DNA of 64,000 nt from Sphaerolaimus hirsutus. Taxonomy: Eukaryota > Nematoda > Chromadorea > Monhysterida > Sphaerolaimidae. The first letter of the stretch is position 1. Each line of letters starts with the position of its first letter. The stretch covers positions 7,068,001 through 7,132,000 of the forward strand of contig OZ038458.1 of the NCBI GenBank assembly GCA_964036195.1, read 5' to 3'. The translations under genes and the position numbers were made by a program. Below, in pieces: positions 23,512 through 35,288 of the stretch. Below the pieces are notes generated by a model. The model made no database searches. It was not told the origin of the DNA and saw only the letters and a list, made by a program, of their open reading frames with translations.

Positions 23512-24344
23512 ACCGTATTTCCTCGAAATACCCCCCGGGGGTGATTGTTTCAGAGTGATAATTTTGAGGGGGATTAAACGAGGGGGGGCTTATTATTTCG
23601 GCAGAAATTTTATGGAATTCTAGTATTAAATTGTCGTATGAAACATACGCACACGTAGAAAAAATGCAAAATAACCGCTATATATAAGCAAGGACGTATC
23701 CAGGGGGGGGCGGGGGGGCTGCAGCCCCCCCCCCCTTCCCAGGGTGAGACCTAAAAAGTACCGGAAAATGCAACTTTTCCGATATAGTTTTCGCTATTTC
23801 TTAAAAATTTTGCGCGCAAGCGCGCAATTTCTTCCCCGTGCAGTGTATTTTCAGCGGATCGGCCCCTTTTAACCAAAATCCTTGGAAATAGTCAACGGTT
23901 CCTGGCGGTTCCTGGCGCTGGCGCCAACGCCAATAGCGCCATGGCGTGGCGCTTTTGTATGGCGCTAGCGCCAAAACGCTTTTCCGTCCCTATATAAGTA
24001 AAAATTTTAGGGGGGGGGCTGAGCCCCCCCCCCCGTTCGCCGGCCCCCGTAAACAAGCAGCCCCCCCCGCTCAAAAATCCTGGATCCGTCCCTGTATATA
24101 AGAGTCTATTGACTTACCTATATAAGCATGCAATACTGTTCTAACGTAACAATTCATTGTTTTTAACGTGTGTTTTGCGTTGCCCGAATCAAAAACCGCA
24201 GTTTTGTCATGTACGTTCTCTGTACACTTGATTGGGGGGGGGTATTTCGAAGGGGGGGGGCTAATAAATTCATAGTGGCCATTTTGAGTGAGTATTTCGA
24301 GACGGGGGGTATTTCGAAGGGGGGATATTTCGAGGAAATACGGT
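23512..24344. mobile_element. MITE-1 element interrupted by a hAT-A insertion
   Basis: The ends ACCGTATTTCCTCGAAATAC and its inverse are each flanked by TA. Removing 23689-24094 and one octamer leaves an element of about 420 bp, matching the uninterrupted copy at 58355-58787. Confidence 0.8.
23689..24094. mobile_element. hAT-A non-autonomous element, copy A only
   Basis: The ends are CAAGGACGTATCCAGG and, inverted, CAGGGACGGATCCAGG. The target duplication TATATAAG is exact (23681-23688, 24095-24102). The corresponding site in copy B, near 58540, is uninterrupted (ctatatatgagtc). The interior has G/C runs and gcgccatggcg palindromes, with no transposase. Confidence 0.88.
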
Positions 24345-27300
24345 AGGTATGCTCTAAAATCCATGAAAAACTTCAGACTTGACGTGACTTTTTGAATGCG
24401 AAATTGTGGGTTGTCGCGCAAAACGTTTTCAAAGAGTCTTGCAGAGGCACATTCTAGTATTGAGTTGTTTCATCCATTGACGCCAACCATGAAATTTCCA
24501 ATTAAACCCTGAAATTGAACCCCAAAGGAAATGGTTCTTTGTCAAGGTAAATCTGTGACTGGAAATACTTGCCAATTATGACTTTACTTGTCATGACAAC
24601 AGTATTACTATTCTTATCACTTACCATGATTCCTTTCTTATCTTTTGAATTAAAATTAAATAACGTTACATTTTTTGATACGTGTCAGTTTTTCAGCGCG
24701 CAGTAAAGGCGCCCCGCACACCAGTTGACAGATGGTCAAGCCTATTACGCATGTAAACCCATCACGCATGTAGACCCATTATAGACACATTATACCCGCA
24801 GGGGTAAGAAAGGGGGCCGGGTGACCCCACCCTAAACCGCCCAGCTATCTATCTATCCCTGGGCCAATTTTTTTTTGGCTACTTTCCCCTGCACACCCCC
24901 CCCCCCCCACAAATTGCCTAGCTATCTAGCTATCTGGAGCGCTTTTGAGCATATTTACCCTTATTTTCACCCAAAATCGCTAATTTTCATACTTCTTATA
25001 GATTTTCACTTTCAAAATCACTAGTTCATATGTTTTATTGCCTATTTTCACCATGCCGGGTATAATAAAATGTGTTCCGGGTCAACATGCGGGATGGGTT
25101 TACATGCGGAATAGTGCAAGCCCGTTGACAGATGTGTGTCAACTGGTTTGTGTCAACTCAGATTTCGGCTTCACGTTTCGCAGAGCGATCTCCAAATGCA
25201 CATGCGGCCGTGTAAATAAATTAATATCACGGAAAGTGCATTGAATGGTCGCTCTGCGACACGTGAAACCAAAATCTGAGTTGACACAGACCAGTTGACG
25301 AAAATGTGTCAACTAGTGTGTGGGCCACCAAAGGTAAGGATGACGTGCGGGCTTCGTCAGACTGTCTCACTCCCGGATAATTTTGTAGCAATAAACCGCT
25401 CATGTCTACTTTGCCAGGAAGCTATTTTTAATCAAATACCTTCCAGCAATGTGGTCGCACGCAGACTAGTTGACGGCGGAAATTGCGGAAACTGATAAAT
25501 CAACTTTCGACGCATTCGAGTTTACCGGAATAAGGAAACCGTCAACTGCTGTTGGGGGAGATGGGAAATGATTCATTCTGGAAAACTCAAATGTGTTCAA
25601 AACGGACTTACAAGTTCACAAATTTCGGCCGTAAACTGGTAAATGTGTAGAGCCGCATTAAGCCTAAAGTAATGATAGAACACCGTCAGTTTTAAGTGCG
25701 CGACGGGGCGCTTTATTTTGGCGGTAAAAGACGTATTTTAACAAAAAATGCCCCCAGGTGCTCTGAACATATTTTTTTCGGGCGGTTAATCCACGCCCGA
25801 TTAATTGCATCCGAGATTATTCAGCGTGCTTTTTGATCATGGTTGCAATTTTTATAAATTTTCCAGACGAGATTCGAATCGCGCCGTGTGGAAAGAGGGC
25901 AGAGAAAATGCGACGTTTACCAACCCTACCGACACCGGATGTAAAATACCGTACCGTAAAGGCTACCACAGTACGGCAGGCAACGGGACAGCGGTTCAAA
26001 AACCACGCAGCAAAAACAGCAGAGCGGAACGTAAAAAAAGCAACAAAAAACGACAATTTAAAACTAACAGCTCCATGTCGATTCAGAAATTCGTGCAAGC
26101 TGTGCACAATTCCACAGTTCTGGTCACACGAAGCGCCGATGAAAAGTTGCCGCCATGTCAACAAATCGAGTATTTCTAGCCAATGATTTTTTTCAATTTT
26201 AGATATTTGGATGTTAGCCCGCTGCGGAAAAACGTTTAGTAATTACCTAATTACTTTTGCGGGAGGCAAACGCCTTTGCTGTGGATAGTGAGGAAAAGGT
26301 GCCAGAAAAAGGCGCAGAGAGCGCCTTTTAAAATAAGGCGCTTGGCCCAAAAGTTTTTTCGCGCACTCGGATAGTGCCATTTAATCACTAATAGAAGGAT
26401 ACCGTATTTGCTTGAATGGCGCACCGCACACTGCAAAGTCTAACGGGAAATTCGGACGATTCTTGCATGGGTGGAATTCAAAGGCGGAATTAAAAATAGG
26501 AGTGGAATTAAAAATCGTCCGAACCGACCCAAATCTCAGTAGTTTTTAGATGTGTCGTAAATAAATCGTCTGAACTGACTTTATAATTCTGCCCGGGCGT
26601 AAATTAAAACGTCCGGACCCGATCGTTACACTTTGCAGTGTGCGGTGCGCCATTGATTCCCCTTTTGGGCGAGTGAGGAAAAGAATAATTCCTCCCTAGT
26701 GACGTGTGATAATTTTTTTTGTCCAATTTGAAAAAAATTTCATGTTATTTTGTTAACAAAGCATTTCGTGAAATGAGTTTGGAAAAATGCTTGACAAAAC
26801 GAAATAATAATTTCCCCCTTGAATAGTGCCCTCTCAAAAACGTCAGACGGTGAAATATATCTCCAGAATTATTCGAGCAAATACGGTATCTAGAAAGGTA
26901 TCATATCTTTACTCACATATTTCGATGAATTAAGCCAATTTATTTATTTTTTATAACAAAAAAAGCAGTAAAAGTGTTAGGCGCAGCAACAGAGGTTAAT
27001 AAATTTTCAAAAGAAATGCACATTTTTGAGGATATATAAATCTTTCATTTGGAGAACGATTAGGTAGTTAACTTTATAAGTATATAGCACTTGTTCAAGG
27101 AATAATTGTACAAAAGAAAAAATGTGAAAATATGAAAAATATTTATGATGCTCATGATTATTAGCGTTTAAGTGGGCACAACCGCATTTATCACAATGGG
27201 GCAAATAAAACTTTATCGAAAGGCATAAAATATTTATAACCCAAGGCTTTGGTGAAATGCAAAATTCCGGAAATATGATTTAAATAGTTGGCAACTCTAT

Positions 27301-28064
27301 CTATGTGGGATGCGTAACAGAATTTTGGAGAAAAAAAATTAAATAATTTTTTTTATATCTTAAATGGCGCTGCGCAGACAAAAAGCAGAAATATTGAAAG
27401 CTGAAAAATCTGATTATGGTAATTTTTTTTGAGTTTATCGGAATTAAGAATAGTAGACACCTCATTCTGGTAAACTCAAATATGTTGGATTAGAATATCA
27501 AATCAGTCTCAAAATGTTTTGCTTTAATTTCGGCTGTCAACTAGTGTGCGTAGCACCGTTAGGCAATGATCAATACTAATTTTAAGTAGAAGTTGATAAA
27601 ATTCCATGCGGGCACGTTCCATGTACATACTGTCGAAAAATGCAAAAGCAATGCAGAAACATTTAACATCTGAACATTTAACGGATATCTTGAATAAATA
27701 CAACACCACCGCCGACAGGAAAAACATCGATTATGTTACTATTACAATATTTATGTACAACAACAAATGCTCATACCTCCTTTAACAAAAAGCAACACAA
27801 AAATACAAATACCTATCTAACACCATGTCAAGTGACAAATTTCTAAAGTTACAGTTAGAATAAAATTCCGCATAGACGTTCACAAGGCATTTATAACCTG
27901 CAAACCTGCAAACGCTTCACGAACAGAAATCTGAAAATTTGCGATTTGTCACTTAATATTTACGGTACCGGATTGTCACCTGATCACCTTGTTTGAATCG
28001 TTTGTCATAAAACCTGCAAAAATGTCATGGGCATCATAAAACATGTAGAAAATCCCACTTCTCA
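24345..28064. other. Downstream flank of the Ral-GAP gene; repeats, no supported gene
   Basis: The part 24840-24945 has cagctatctat repeats with C runs. CTAGTTGAC-type foldbacks lie at 25120-25640 and 27425-27560. An open stretch at 25805-26186 has a counterpart at 60139-60624, but the open frame shifts between copies, so it is not treated as coding. The 3-prime end of the Ral-GAP transcript should fall just below 28065; I cannot place its poly(A) site. Confidence 0.45.
26401..26886. mobile_element. ACCGTATTTG-ended TIR element with an internal hairpin
   Basis: The ends ACCGTATTTGCTTGAA and its near-inverse (attattcgagcaaatacggt) bound 486 bp. Just inside the left end, gcgcaccgcacactgcaaag is matched by its inverse at about 26630-26653, giving a second inverted pair. 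The copy B partner is about 60839-61326. Confidence 0.7.
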
Positions 28065-31000
28065 TCACAACCTGACGCCGGCCACCACATTCGCATACAA
28101 ACACTTTTGCTTCACAGATTCTCGTATAGTTCTCGATAAAACGTCATTTCGCTGCCACAGCCAATCAGCTCCGAGTGGGCCGGCCGCCCGCCGCCGACAC
28201 ATTCTGAATACAGGGTGGCCCAGTGAAAATTGAATTTGATTGTGATCGGGATTTTGAGCGGGGTCATGAAGGAGGGGATTTGATCTCAATCAATTATTCC
28301 TTTTCAAGTTTCATTTTTGTATACCGTATTTCCTCGAAATACCCCCCGTCTCGAAATACCCCCCCTCAAAATGGGCACTATGAACTTATAAACCCCCCCT
28401 CGAAGTACCCCCCCCAACTCAGTGTAAAGAGAACGTAAATGACAAATGCTGCGGGAAACGCAGATCACACGTGAAAAACAATGACTGTGTGATGTTAGAA
28501 CATGGTTTATACCGCCTACGTACTTTACCAGTCGATATAGTCTTACAAATGGCGGTTTTTGTTGCATCATTTGACGTCTGTGTACGTGCCAAACAACGAT
28601 TTAGTACTGGGATTTCAAAATAAATTTGGCGAAATAATAACCCCCCCTCGAAATACCCCCCCCCCTCACAAAATTAACACTCTGAAAAAATAAACCCCCG
28701 GAGGGTTATTCGAGGAAATACGTTTGCTAAAAAGGGTTTGAATAACTTTTTTCCGCTTCTGAAAACCGTACATTCAAAATCGAAAAAAGCTATTATATAA
28801 ATTCGGATATAAATACGAGAAAAAACCTTCGACTCCAGGAGAATGGCCCCACACGCACCAACTTTCTACCGAAACTCAATTTCAAATTTTTTGAAAAACT
28901 CATAAATCAGCTTTGAACCTACCGTATATCCTCGAATAAGTTTCCCGGGGAGTTATTATTTCATCAGATATTTTGAGCGGGGGGGGGGGGCTTATTCAAA
29001 GGGGGGGCTTATTCGAGGGGCCCTAGAATACCACTGGCCCACCTGGACGCGTTTAGGGCGGTGTGCCTGACGAGCGGCGCGAGCTGGCTGGCGGCCACGA
29101 TGCACGAGTCGAATAGAGGCCCCAGTTGACCCACGCTGCCGGAATTCGACTGTTGTTTCACTCGAACTTGCACGCTGCGGGGGGGGGGGGGGGATTATGG
29201 AGCGCACTGTTGATTTGGAGCCAACTTTTTTTGGCTTTTATGGTGAGTGTGGAAAGTGAGAGAGAAGATTCAATTTGAGGGATTGTACATTTTACACGAA
29301 TTTGACAAATTTCGCTGATATTTGACTTCTCTCGTGTGCAAAACCTATTTGCAAATCAAAATCTCAGTATAAAAACAGTCACTATTCAATAAAATTGCAC
29401 CCACTGCAACAACTATAAAAATACACACACCTGTAGCATTTCTGTCCGGCGGCGGACACGTGCAGCGGGCAGATCAATATGAGCACGTCGGCGAAATCTG
29501 TCGCGATCGTGTTCGAAGAATAATCGCGCCAATGAGATGACCAAACGACGTGCACCTGAATAAAATGGAGAAATGAAATGGGACACCGTTGGGGGTTAAC
29601 AATTTGGGCGGGGTTGTAATAGTTTCGGTGATTCCAAATACCATGTGCACGAATTACCCCCCCCCCCCCCGTGAACTGACCTCTCTCAAAATACCGTAAT
29701 TATGTAGATCATGTATCAGTGTGCACACTGCACTGTAATTACATGATGTATTAATTGCCGCAAATAATACCGCCCCTCAAAATTCGCTGGCGAAATAAAC
29801 CCCTGGGCGTATTTCGAAAAACGGTAAATCCCTATACTATCGCTGAATTAACCCTACTCTGCAAAAGCTTGCATAGGCAGAAGCCATCTCAGCAATCAGT
29901 CCACCTATTTTCGCCACTTTTCTATGCATCTGGAAACGTTTTCCACTTTAAAAATAACTACCGTATTTCCTCGAAATACCCCCCCCCCTCGTTTGACCCC
30001 CCCCCTCTCGAGACCACTATGAAACAATCACCCCCCCTCGAAATACCCCCCCCCCCAAATTGAGTGTAAAGAGAACGTACATCACAAATATGGTAGTTTG
30101 TGTTCTGCGTAGTGCAGAACACACGTTAAAACAATGTCGGAATCACGTTAGAACAGTGTACATACCATCTACATACTAATATTAGTCTACAGAACCTTAT
30201 AAATGGCGGTTTTTGTTGCATTTTTCGACGTCTGCGTACGTTTCAGACGACAATTTCGTACTTGGTTTTCAAAAATTTTCTTGTGAAATAATAACCCCCC
30301 CCCCCTCGAAATACCCAAGGACGTAGCCAGGGGGGGGGCGGGGGGGGCGGCCGCCCCCCCCCCTTCCCGGGCCGGACCAAAAAATGTGCCAGAAATGGCA
30401 CTTTCAGAACACGATTTTGTCGACAGTTTGAAAAAAATTTGCGCGCAAGCGCGCATTTTCCCTTCACAACGTATATTTTCGGCTGGCCCGTCTCCGCAGC
30501 CTCAACGCCAGTGAAAATGGACTTAATTCCTGTCCATGTCGCTGTACACGCCTGTAAAATACAGATGTATACTGCTGTTTTGGCGCTAATGCCAACGCCA
30601 TTTCGCCATGGCGTGGCGCCTACGAATGGCGTCAGTGCCATAGCGCCATTCCCCTACTACAGGGGTCAAAATTTAGGGGGGGGGGCGCCGCCCCCCCCGT
30701 TCGCCGGGCTCCGTATACAATCCGCCCCCCCCGCTCAAAAATCCTGGCTACGTCCCTGGAAATACCCCCCCCTCTCGGGACCACTATGAAACAATCACCC
30801 CCCGGGGGGTATTTCGAGGAAATACGGTAGCCATAAAAACCCGAACCCTCGCAAAACCCCCAGAGAAACCCTAGTACATCTATTGCTGCAACCACCCAAA
30901 AATCACCCACAATAAAATTACGTTAATTTTACAAGAATTAATGTTAAAACCTCTCATTTAACCCCCCCCCCCCATCACAAACTTCATCATTGCCCAAGTG

Positions 31001-32875
31001 TCTCAGCGCGCTGACTTTTGAGTCGCTAAGTTGCATTCTCGCCAGGCGCGTGCTCACGTGCCACATTATTTCTACTGTTGCAGATGAGTAGTAGGGGGAG
31101 GTGCCTGTGGGATTTGGGGGGTGGTAGAATTAGGGTTTTAAGGTGGAATTAGGCTGTGATAGGGTCTTAGGTTGTGGCTAGTAGGGTTGGGACGATATAT
31201 AGCATCGAATATCGACTATTTTTTCATATCGAATATCCCTTAAGAAAATTCTGAACATGCGAAAATCGATTGAGTTTTTAGATCGAATATTGAATATCGA
31301 CCATTTTTCTATTGAATATCTATATTGAGAGTAACTATTCAACATCGATATACATCAGAAAAAAAACATATCGATATCAAAAAATCGTCCCAACTATGGT
31401 TACGTCTCTTTTCAGGGTTGACAGGTTCCCCGAAAACGACGAAAATTTCGAGCCAAGTCAACGACAACAGTTTTGGAAACTGAAACCTAGTAAATAGATA
31501 AATAAAACAAAAAACGGACCAGACTGGGGCAGGCCGCCCATATATCCAGCGTGTTGGGCCAAATCCACCTCCCAACCAAGTCCGGACACGAATTGCTCGA
31601 ACTCAACTGAGCCACTGGTGTTGGCTAAAATCGCCGATTTTGTTTCTTGCCCCTCGGCTACGTAGATTACCGCTATCTGAATGTGAAATTGAGTTGACTG
31701 AGCGAAAGTGCCGTTTTGGTGAACTCAAGGTTTTTTTGTAGTAGATTTAGATCGCGAAACGATGAAAGTCAAATTTTTAGAAGGGAAATCCCTGAACTCT
31801 GCTGATTAACGTTCCGGAACATAACAAAAGTCCGAATAATGGCTTGCTTGTAAAATTTTACACTGAAATCTTGTTTGATCCCACTGGGACAATGTATTTC
31901 TTATTCTGCATTTTGCCATTTTTTTAACTCAGCAGAATTTAACAATTTTCACCAGAATTTCCCAGCGCCATAAACAAATCGCCACAACAAAACCAAATAT
32001 TGTCTCCCCGACCTTGTGCAGCTCTCTCACGCCCATTCCATCCAAATGTTTCAATTGCCTAGAAAATTTATCATCAACCACCAAAGGCGCCAGCCATTTT
32101 CCCTGATTATCAGGGGGCAGATGGTGCCACCCAAAACTGGTGACCAATTCACACATGACACTGGATTTCGTGTTTGAATTAGAATTTTGATGCGTGGGGG
32201 AGGGCGGGTGCAAGTTTGTAGGGCTTTGAGCGTGTTGTTTTGACTTGGATTGTCTGAAATAGGGGGGGGGGGGTTTGAGGTGTGGTATGCATGTCAGAAT
32301 GTATGTTTAGATAAAGATGTTGCATAAAACGTAAATACGTAAATTCATTATTACCAATAAATTACTAAACGGTCTACCCTCTTTTCGAGTGTTTTGACCT
32401 CCCACGCCCAGTTCAAATATTTGAGACGCCAGTGCACAACTTACCCAACTTCAGTATAAATAAGTCTCTCAACTTAACTTTCCAATCGAAAAAATCAGCC
32501 TACTTAATCCCCAGACTAACCCTTCCCTCCTCTGCACCCTAATCCTCCTCCGAGCCTCCTGAACGTCCTCCAACCTGTCCAATTTAACCTCGGCCTTGCA
32601 AATCTGCAAGCAGCCGGCCGCCTCCCTACTGTCCAACATGGTGTGCGACGACGGGTCCGCCGAGCTCACCTCCACCATGCTGTTGGCCAAGTCGCACATC
32701 AGCGCGCGCAACGGCGAGTTGGCGAATTGCGATTGACTGTTGCTACTGCTCGCGGAGGGGCGCGCCGAAAGTGGGCGGGGCTTATGCGAGTTTTGAGCCC
32801 GCAGAGCGGCCAGCGACAGTTTTGGCGACGCGGATCGCGGTTGAGAAGTTTCTCTTGATGGCGGCCATTTGGTAT
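28065..32875 (-). CDS. Ral GTPase-activating protein, alpha-type subunit: last seven coding exons incl. Rap/Ral-GAP domain
   Basis: Exons 32875-32521, 32160-32013, 31676-31520, 31104-30983, 29555-29431, 29174-29043 and 28203-28065 join without a stop, every phase matching, to about 391 codons ending TGA. The third reads [16 protein letters not shown] then [20 protein letters not shown]. The fourth reads [12 protein letters not shown] then LRHLGNDE, with the GND asparagine that in Rap-GAPs acts as the catalytic 'Asn thumb'. The fifth reads [12 protein letters not shown] then [12 protein letters not shown]; the sixth [14 protein letters not shown] then TALNAS. This order matches the C-terminal GAP domain of RalGAP subunits, which speed GTP hydrolysis by Ral in the cytosol. 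Family members are close to 2000 residues, so most of the gene is upstream, partly beyond a gap. Donors are mixed (GTTAGT, GTCGGG, GTCCGT, GTTTGT, GTGTGT, GTGGGC). The first and last exons are less conserved and rest on splice phase, openness and, for the last, copy comparison. Confidence 0.88.
28323..28722. mobile_element. MITE-1 element in the last Ral-GAP intron
   Basis: The left end is ACCGTATTTCCTCGAAATAC; the right end, gaggaaatacg, is slightly eroded. In copy B the same place holds only about 243 bp (62761-63002), so the two copies differ by an internal deletion. It lies between the last two coding exons. Confidence 0.7.
29961..30829. mobile_element. MITE-1 element split by a hAT-A insertion, in a Ral-GAP intron
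   Basis: The termini ACCGTATTTCCTCGAAATAC and its inverse are flanked by TA on both sides. The hAT-A element at 30316-30758 interrupts it; taking that out leaves about 420 bp, the usual size. Confidence 0.8.
30316..30758. mobile_element. hAT-A non-autonomous element nested in MITE-1
   Basis: The ends are CAAGGACGTAGCCAGG and, inverted, CAGGGACGTAGCCAGG. The target duplication GAAATACC is exact (30308-30315, 30759-30766), taken from the MITE-1 host sequence. The 443-bp interior has G/C runs and gcgccatggcg palindromes. Confidence 0.9.
31182..31396. mobile_element. TAGGGTTGGGACGAT element with ATCGAATATCGA repeats (hAT-F)
   Basis: The ends TAGGGTTGGGACGAT and ATCGTCCCAACTA are inverted. The interior is built from overlapping 'atcgaatatcga' palindromic units. 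No clean 8-bp duplication is seen (the flanks tgtggcta and tatggtta agree at six of eight). It sits between two Ral-GAP exons. Confidence 0.65.
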
Positions 32876-33028
32876 CTGGGGAGAGTTTTACACGCATATG
32901 GATTTGGTGGAAGATTAATATAAATAAAAAACGCCACAGATACTGGTGATAGGTTGATTTTCGCAGTTGACACATAACGGCATTATAACGGCATACTGTC
33001 GCAGTGCGGCAAATTGACAACATAACGT

Positions 33029-33228
33029 NNNNNNNNNNNNNNNNNNNNNNNNNNNNNNNNNNNNNNNNNNNNNNNNNNNNNNNNNNNNNNNNNNNNNNNN
33101 NNNNNNNNNNNNNNNNNNNNNNNNNNNNNNNNNNNNNNNNNNNNNNNNNNNNNNNNNNNNNNNNNNNNNNNNNNNNNNNNNNNNNNNNNNNNNNNNNNNN
33201 NNNNNNNNNNNNNNNNNNNNNNNNNNNN
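33029..33228. other. Assembly gap (200 N)
   Basis: A run of exactly 200 N abutting the left arm of the foldback at 33229-33807. Ral-GAP exons upstream of 32875 may be hidden here. Confidence 0.98.
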
Positions 33229-33807
33229 AATTTGAACATGCTATCATATACGTTAGACAACGAGAACTCATATAAAACAAAAATGAGTTCAATATCTCTT
33301 TCCAATCAAAAGTTATAGCGCATCAAACTTTCCCTCCCATCCACATAAATAACTGCATGAAGAACAAAGCATGCAACTGCAAAACTCCATATCTCGACCA
33401 TTTCTCAGCCGTTTTTCATCAACGAACACTTAAAATGATCAGAATAACATGGGGATATCGTTTTTGTTATCAGTTTATTTGTATAAATTTTCATCATGAT
33501 AATTTCATTCAAGAGTTATCATTGTTGTCTTGTACGGGAGATCTTATACAATACGCAGATAATCTGGGAATAAAAATGATATCTCCATGTCATTCTGATC
33601 ATTTTAAGTGTTCGTTGGTGAAAATCAGCTGAGAAATGGTCAAGATATGGAGTTGTGAAGTTGCATGCTTTGTTCTTCATGCAGTTATTTATATGGATGG
33701 GAGGGAAAGTTTGATGCGCTATAACTTTTGATTGGAAAGAGATATTGAACTCATTTTTGTTTTATATGAGTTCTCGTCCTCTAAAGTATATGATAGCATG
33801 TTCAAAT
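33229..33807. repeat. Foldback element, arms about 230 bp
   Basis: The left arm 33229-33460 and the right arm 33577-33807 are inverted copies (for example atttgaacatgctatcatat and its inverse), with a spacer of about 116 bp. The left arm may extend into the gap. No protein-coding content. Confidence 0.85.
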
Positions 33808-34323
33808 AAAAAAATTTGCTCAAAATTTGGCATTCAGAAATTGGGTCAAATCGATATGACCGCAATTGTACATCACCAAAATGACCTCAAAAATGGAATC
33901 TCCAAAGATTTTTCTTCATTTTAGAAGTTAAATGAACAAAATCGGCCGTGAAATAACGGAGTTATTGACATTCAAAGTTCGCGTGTTTGGGGCGACAGCG
34001 AAAAAATCGAAAAATGTGCCTTTTTTAGACCCACCCTATCTCGGGTCAGGGGGGTCGTAGAAAGTTGATTTCGATTTTCAATACCGCCCCGACCCGAAAC
34101 CTCATTATGTTAAATTTTCGTTAAATTTCGCCAAGCGGTTGCAGAGTTATAGCCATGCGAACTTTGGCGGACCCCCCCCCCCCAAAAAAAAAAAATGCTA
34201 CCCAGAAAATCCCCTATGATCGGGTCTCGTATACAATCCGCCCCCACTCAAAAATCCTGGGTACGTCCCTGAGTATGGGTGAAAGCTCTGATAAAATATT
34301 GACGCAATCCATTTTTTGCAATG
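33808..34323. other. No gene; repeat-derived
   Basis: The part 34175-34272 holds a C run followed by an A run and then 'aaaaatcctgggtacgtccc', which is an eroded hAT-A right terminus. The rest shows nothing recognisable. Confidence 0.4.
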
Positions 34324-34419
34324 CTATGTATCATGCTGCAGCGGCGATGGCATTCCCGTGACCATAGTCTTGAACTCTGTCACATCGACTGTTTTTAAGT
34401 CATCCGGTACGTCAGCTGT
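34324..34419 (-). CDS. Possible terminal exon, 31 residues
   Basis: Acceptor TTGATGTATTGCAG precedes an open stretch reading TADVPDDLKTVDVTEFKTMV and ending TAG. Amino-acid use looks coding-like, but it is short, has no recognised family, and the frame also runs open upstream. It could be part of another minus-strand gene or a decayed element. Confidence 0.2.
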   Translation of the reverse strand, partial: TADVPDDLKTVDVTEFKTMVTGMPSPLQHDT

Positions 34420-34488
34420 CTGCAATACATCAAACGTGTATACTCCGCGAACCGTATGACACGCATTTTAATGGTGGAAACACTCCAT

Positions 34489-35002
34489 CATAGTTGTTAG
34501 AACCTATTTACTTTTACTCGTATAAATACGTATACTCGAGTACAGAGTAAATACGTTATCGTTTCCCCCGAAAAAATTTCTGGTACTCGCTTTTACGTAT
34601 ACTTTTTGAAAGTACTCGAGTACAGAAAACGTATTTTAGATCGTCTTTTATAAATGTTTTTGAAGGCATAGAAGGGAAAAAGGGAGAAAATAAGCTAAAA
34701 ATACGAATAACTAGACGAAAATGGGAATAGAACCAAAAATATAGTCAAAAATTGCGTTAAATAGGCAAAAAGTTATGAAAATGACTGATTTTGAGTGACA
34801 TTTCTCGAAAATTTTGGCGACATTTCTAAAAAGTACTCATGTTTACGTTTTCTGCGTGGAAAAGTACGTTTGCTCACGTTTACTCATGAGTAAAAGTAAA
34901 AATTTTTACTCTACGTTTTCTGTACTCAAGGGGTGAGTAAAAAATAAATACTTTACGTTTATGTATACTTTGAAAAAAGTTCGGTACAGTTTAACAACTC
35001 TG
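34489..35002. mobile_element. hAT-D element
   Basis: The ends are catagttgttag and gtttaacaactctg. The flanking octamers CACTCCAT (34481-34488) and CACTCCAC (35003-35010) agree at seven of eight. The interior is rich in tactcg and acgttt units. There is no transposase. Confidence 0.8.
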
Positions 35003-35288
35003 CACTCCACCATGACGTCGTCATCTTAAATGAAATAAAAATTGTTTCAAAAACAAAAGAAAAAGATGTTTCAGGAAAAACATTCGTCGCTTGTACGAGA
35101 CTCCGCCTTTTTCTTTTGAATATTTTTTTTCTGTGAAAGTGCGTACATATTTAAGTCGGCATACTGCTCGTGCGCTTTTGACAAAAGCTAAGTAATTTTG
35201 GGCGCATACTTTACGGTCCGTCAAGTATAAAAAAAATTTCAAAGAAAGAAGCAACAGCAACAAAATAAGCAAAGCTTCAAAGCTTCAC
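35003..35288. other. Dispersed repeat fragment
   Basis: The part 35060-35220 resembles 2400-2560, 12200-12300 and 57330-57400 in inverse or direct orientation (a shared motif around gacttcgcctt and ctccgcctttttc). No coding sequence is supported. Confidence 0.4.

Larger units (their letters stand above)
23225..29712 (+). repeat. Duplicated block 2, copy A (partner 57535-64000)
   Basis: It aligns in the same orientation with 57535-64000, which runs to the window end, so the block is longer than seen. It contains the last three Ral-GAP exons and several MITEs. The copies differ by single-base changes, small indels, and transposon insertions at 23689-24094 (copy A only) and 57583-58119 (copy B only). 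Confidence 0.9.

Noticed and set aside
25866..25885. gattcgaatcgcgc, recalling a tRNA T-loop
   Set aside because: No acceptor stem, D-arm or anticodon arm fits around it.
25805..26186. Possible basic protein, with counterpart at 60139-60624
   Set aside because: The frame that stays open differs between the two copies because of indels, and no domain is seen. Conserved coding would keep one frame.
28065..28203. Alternative frame of the last Ral-GAP exon ending FYRELYENL
   Set aside because: It needs a weaker internal acceptor, and the differences between the two copies change amino acids in that frame but are mostly silent in the chosen frame.
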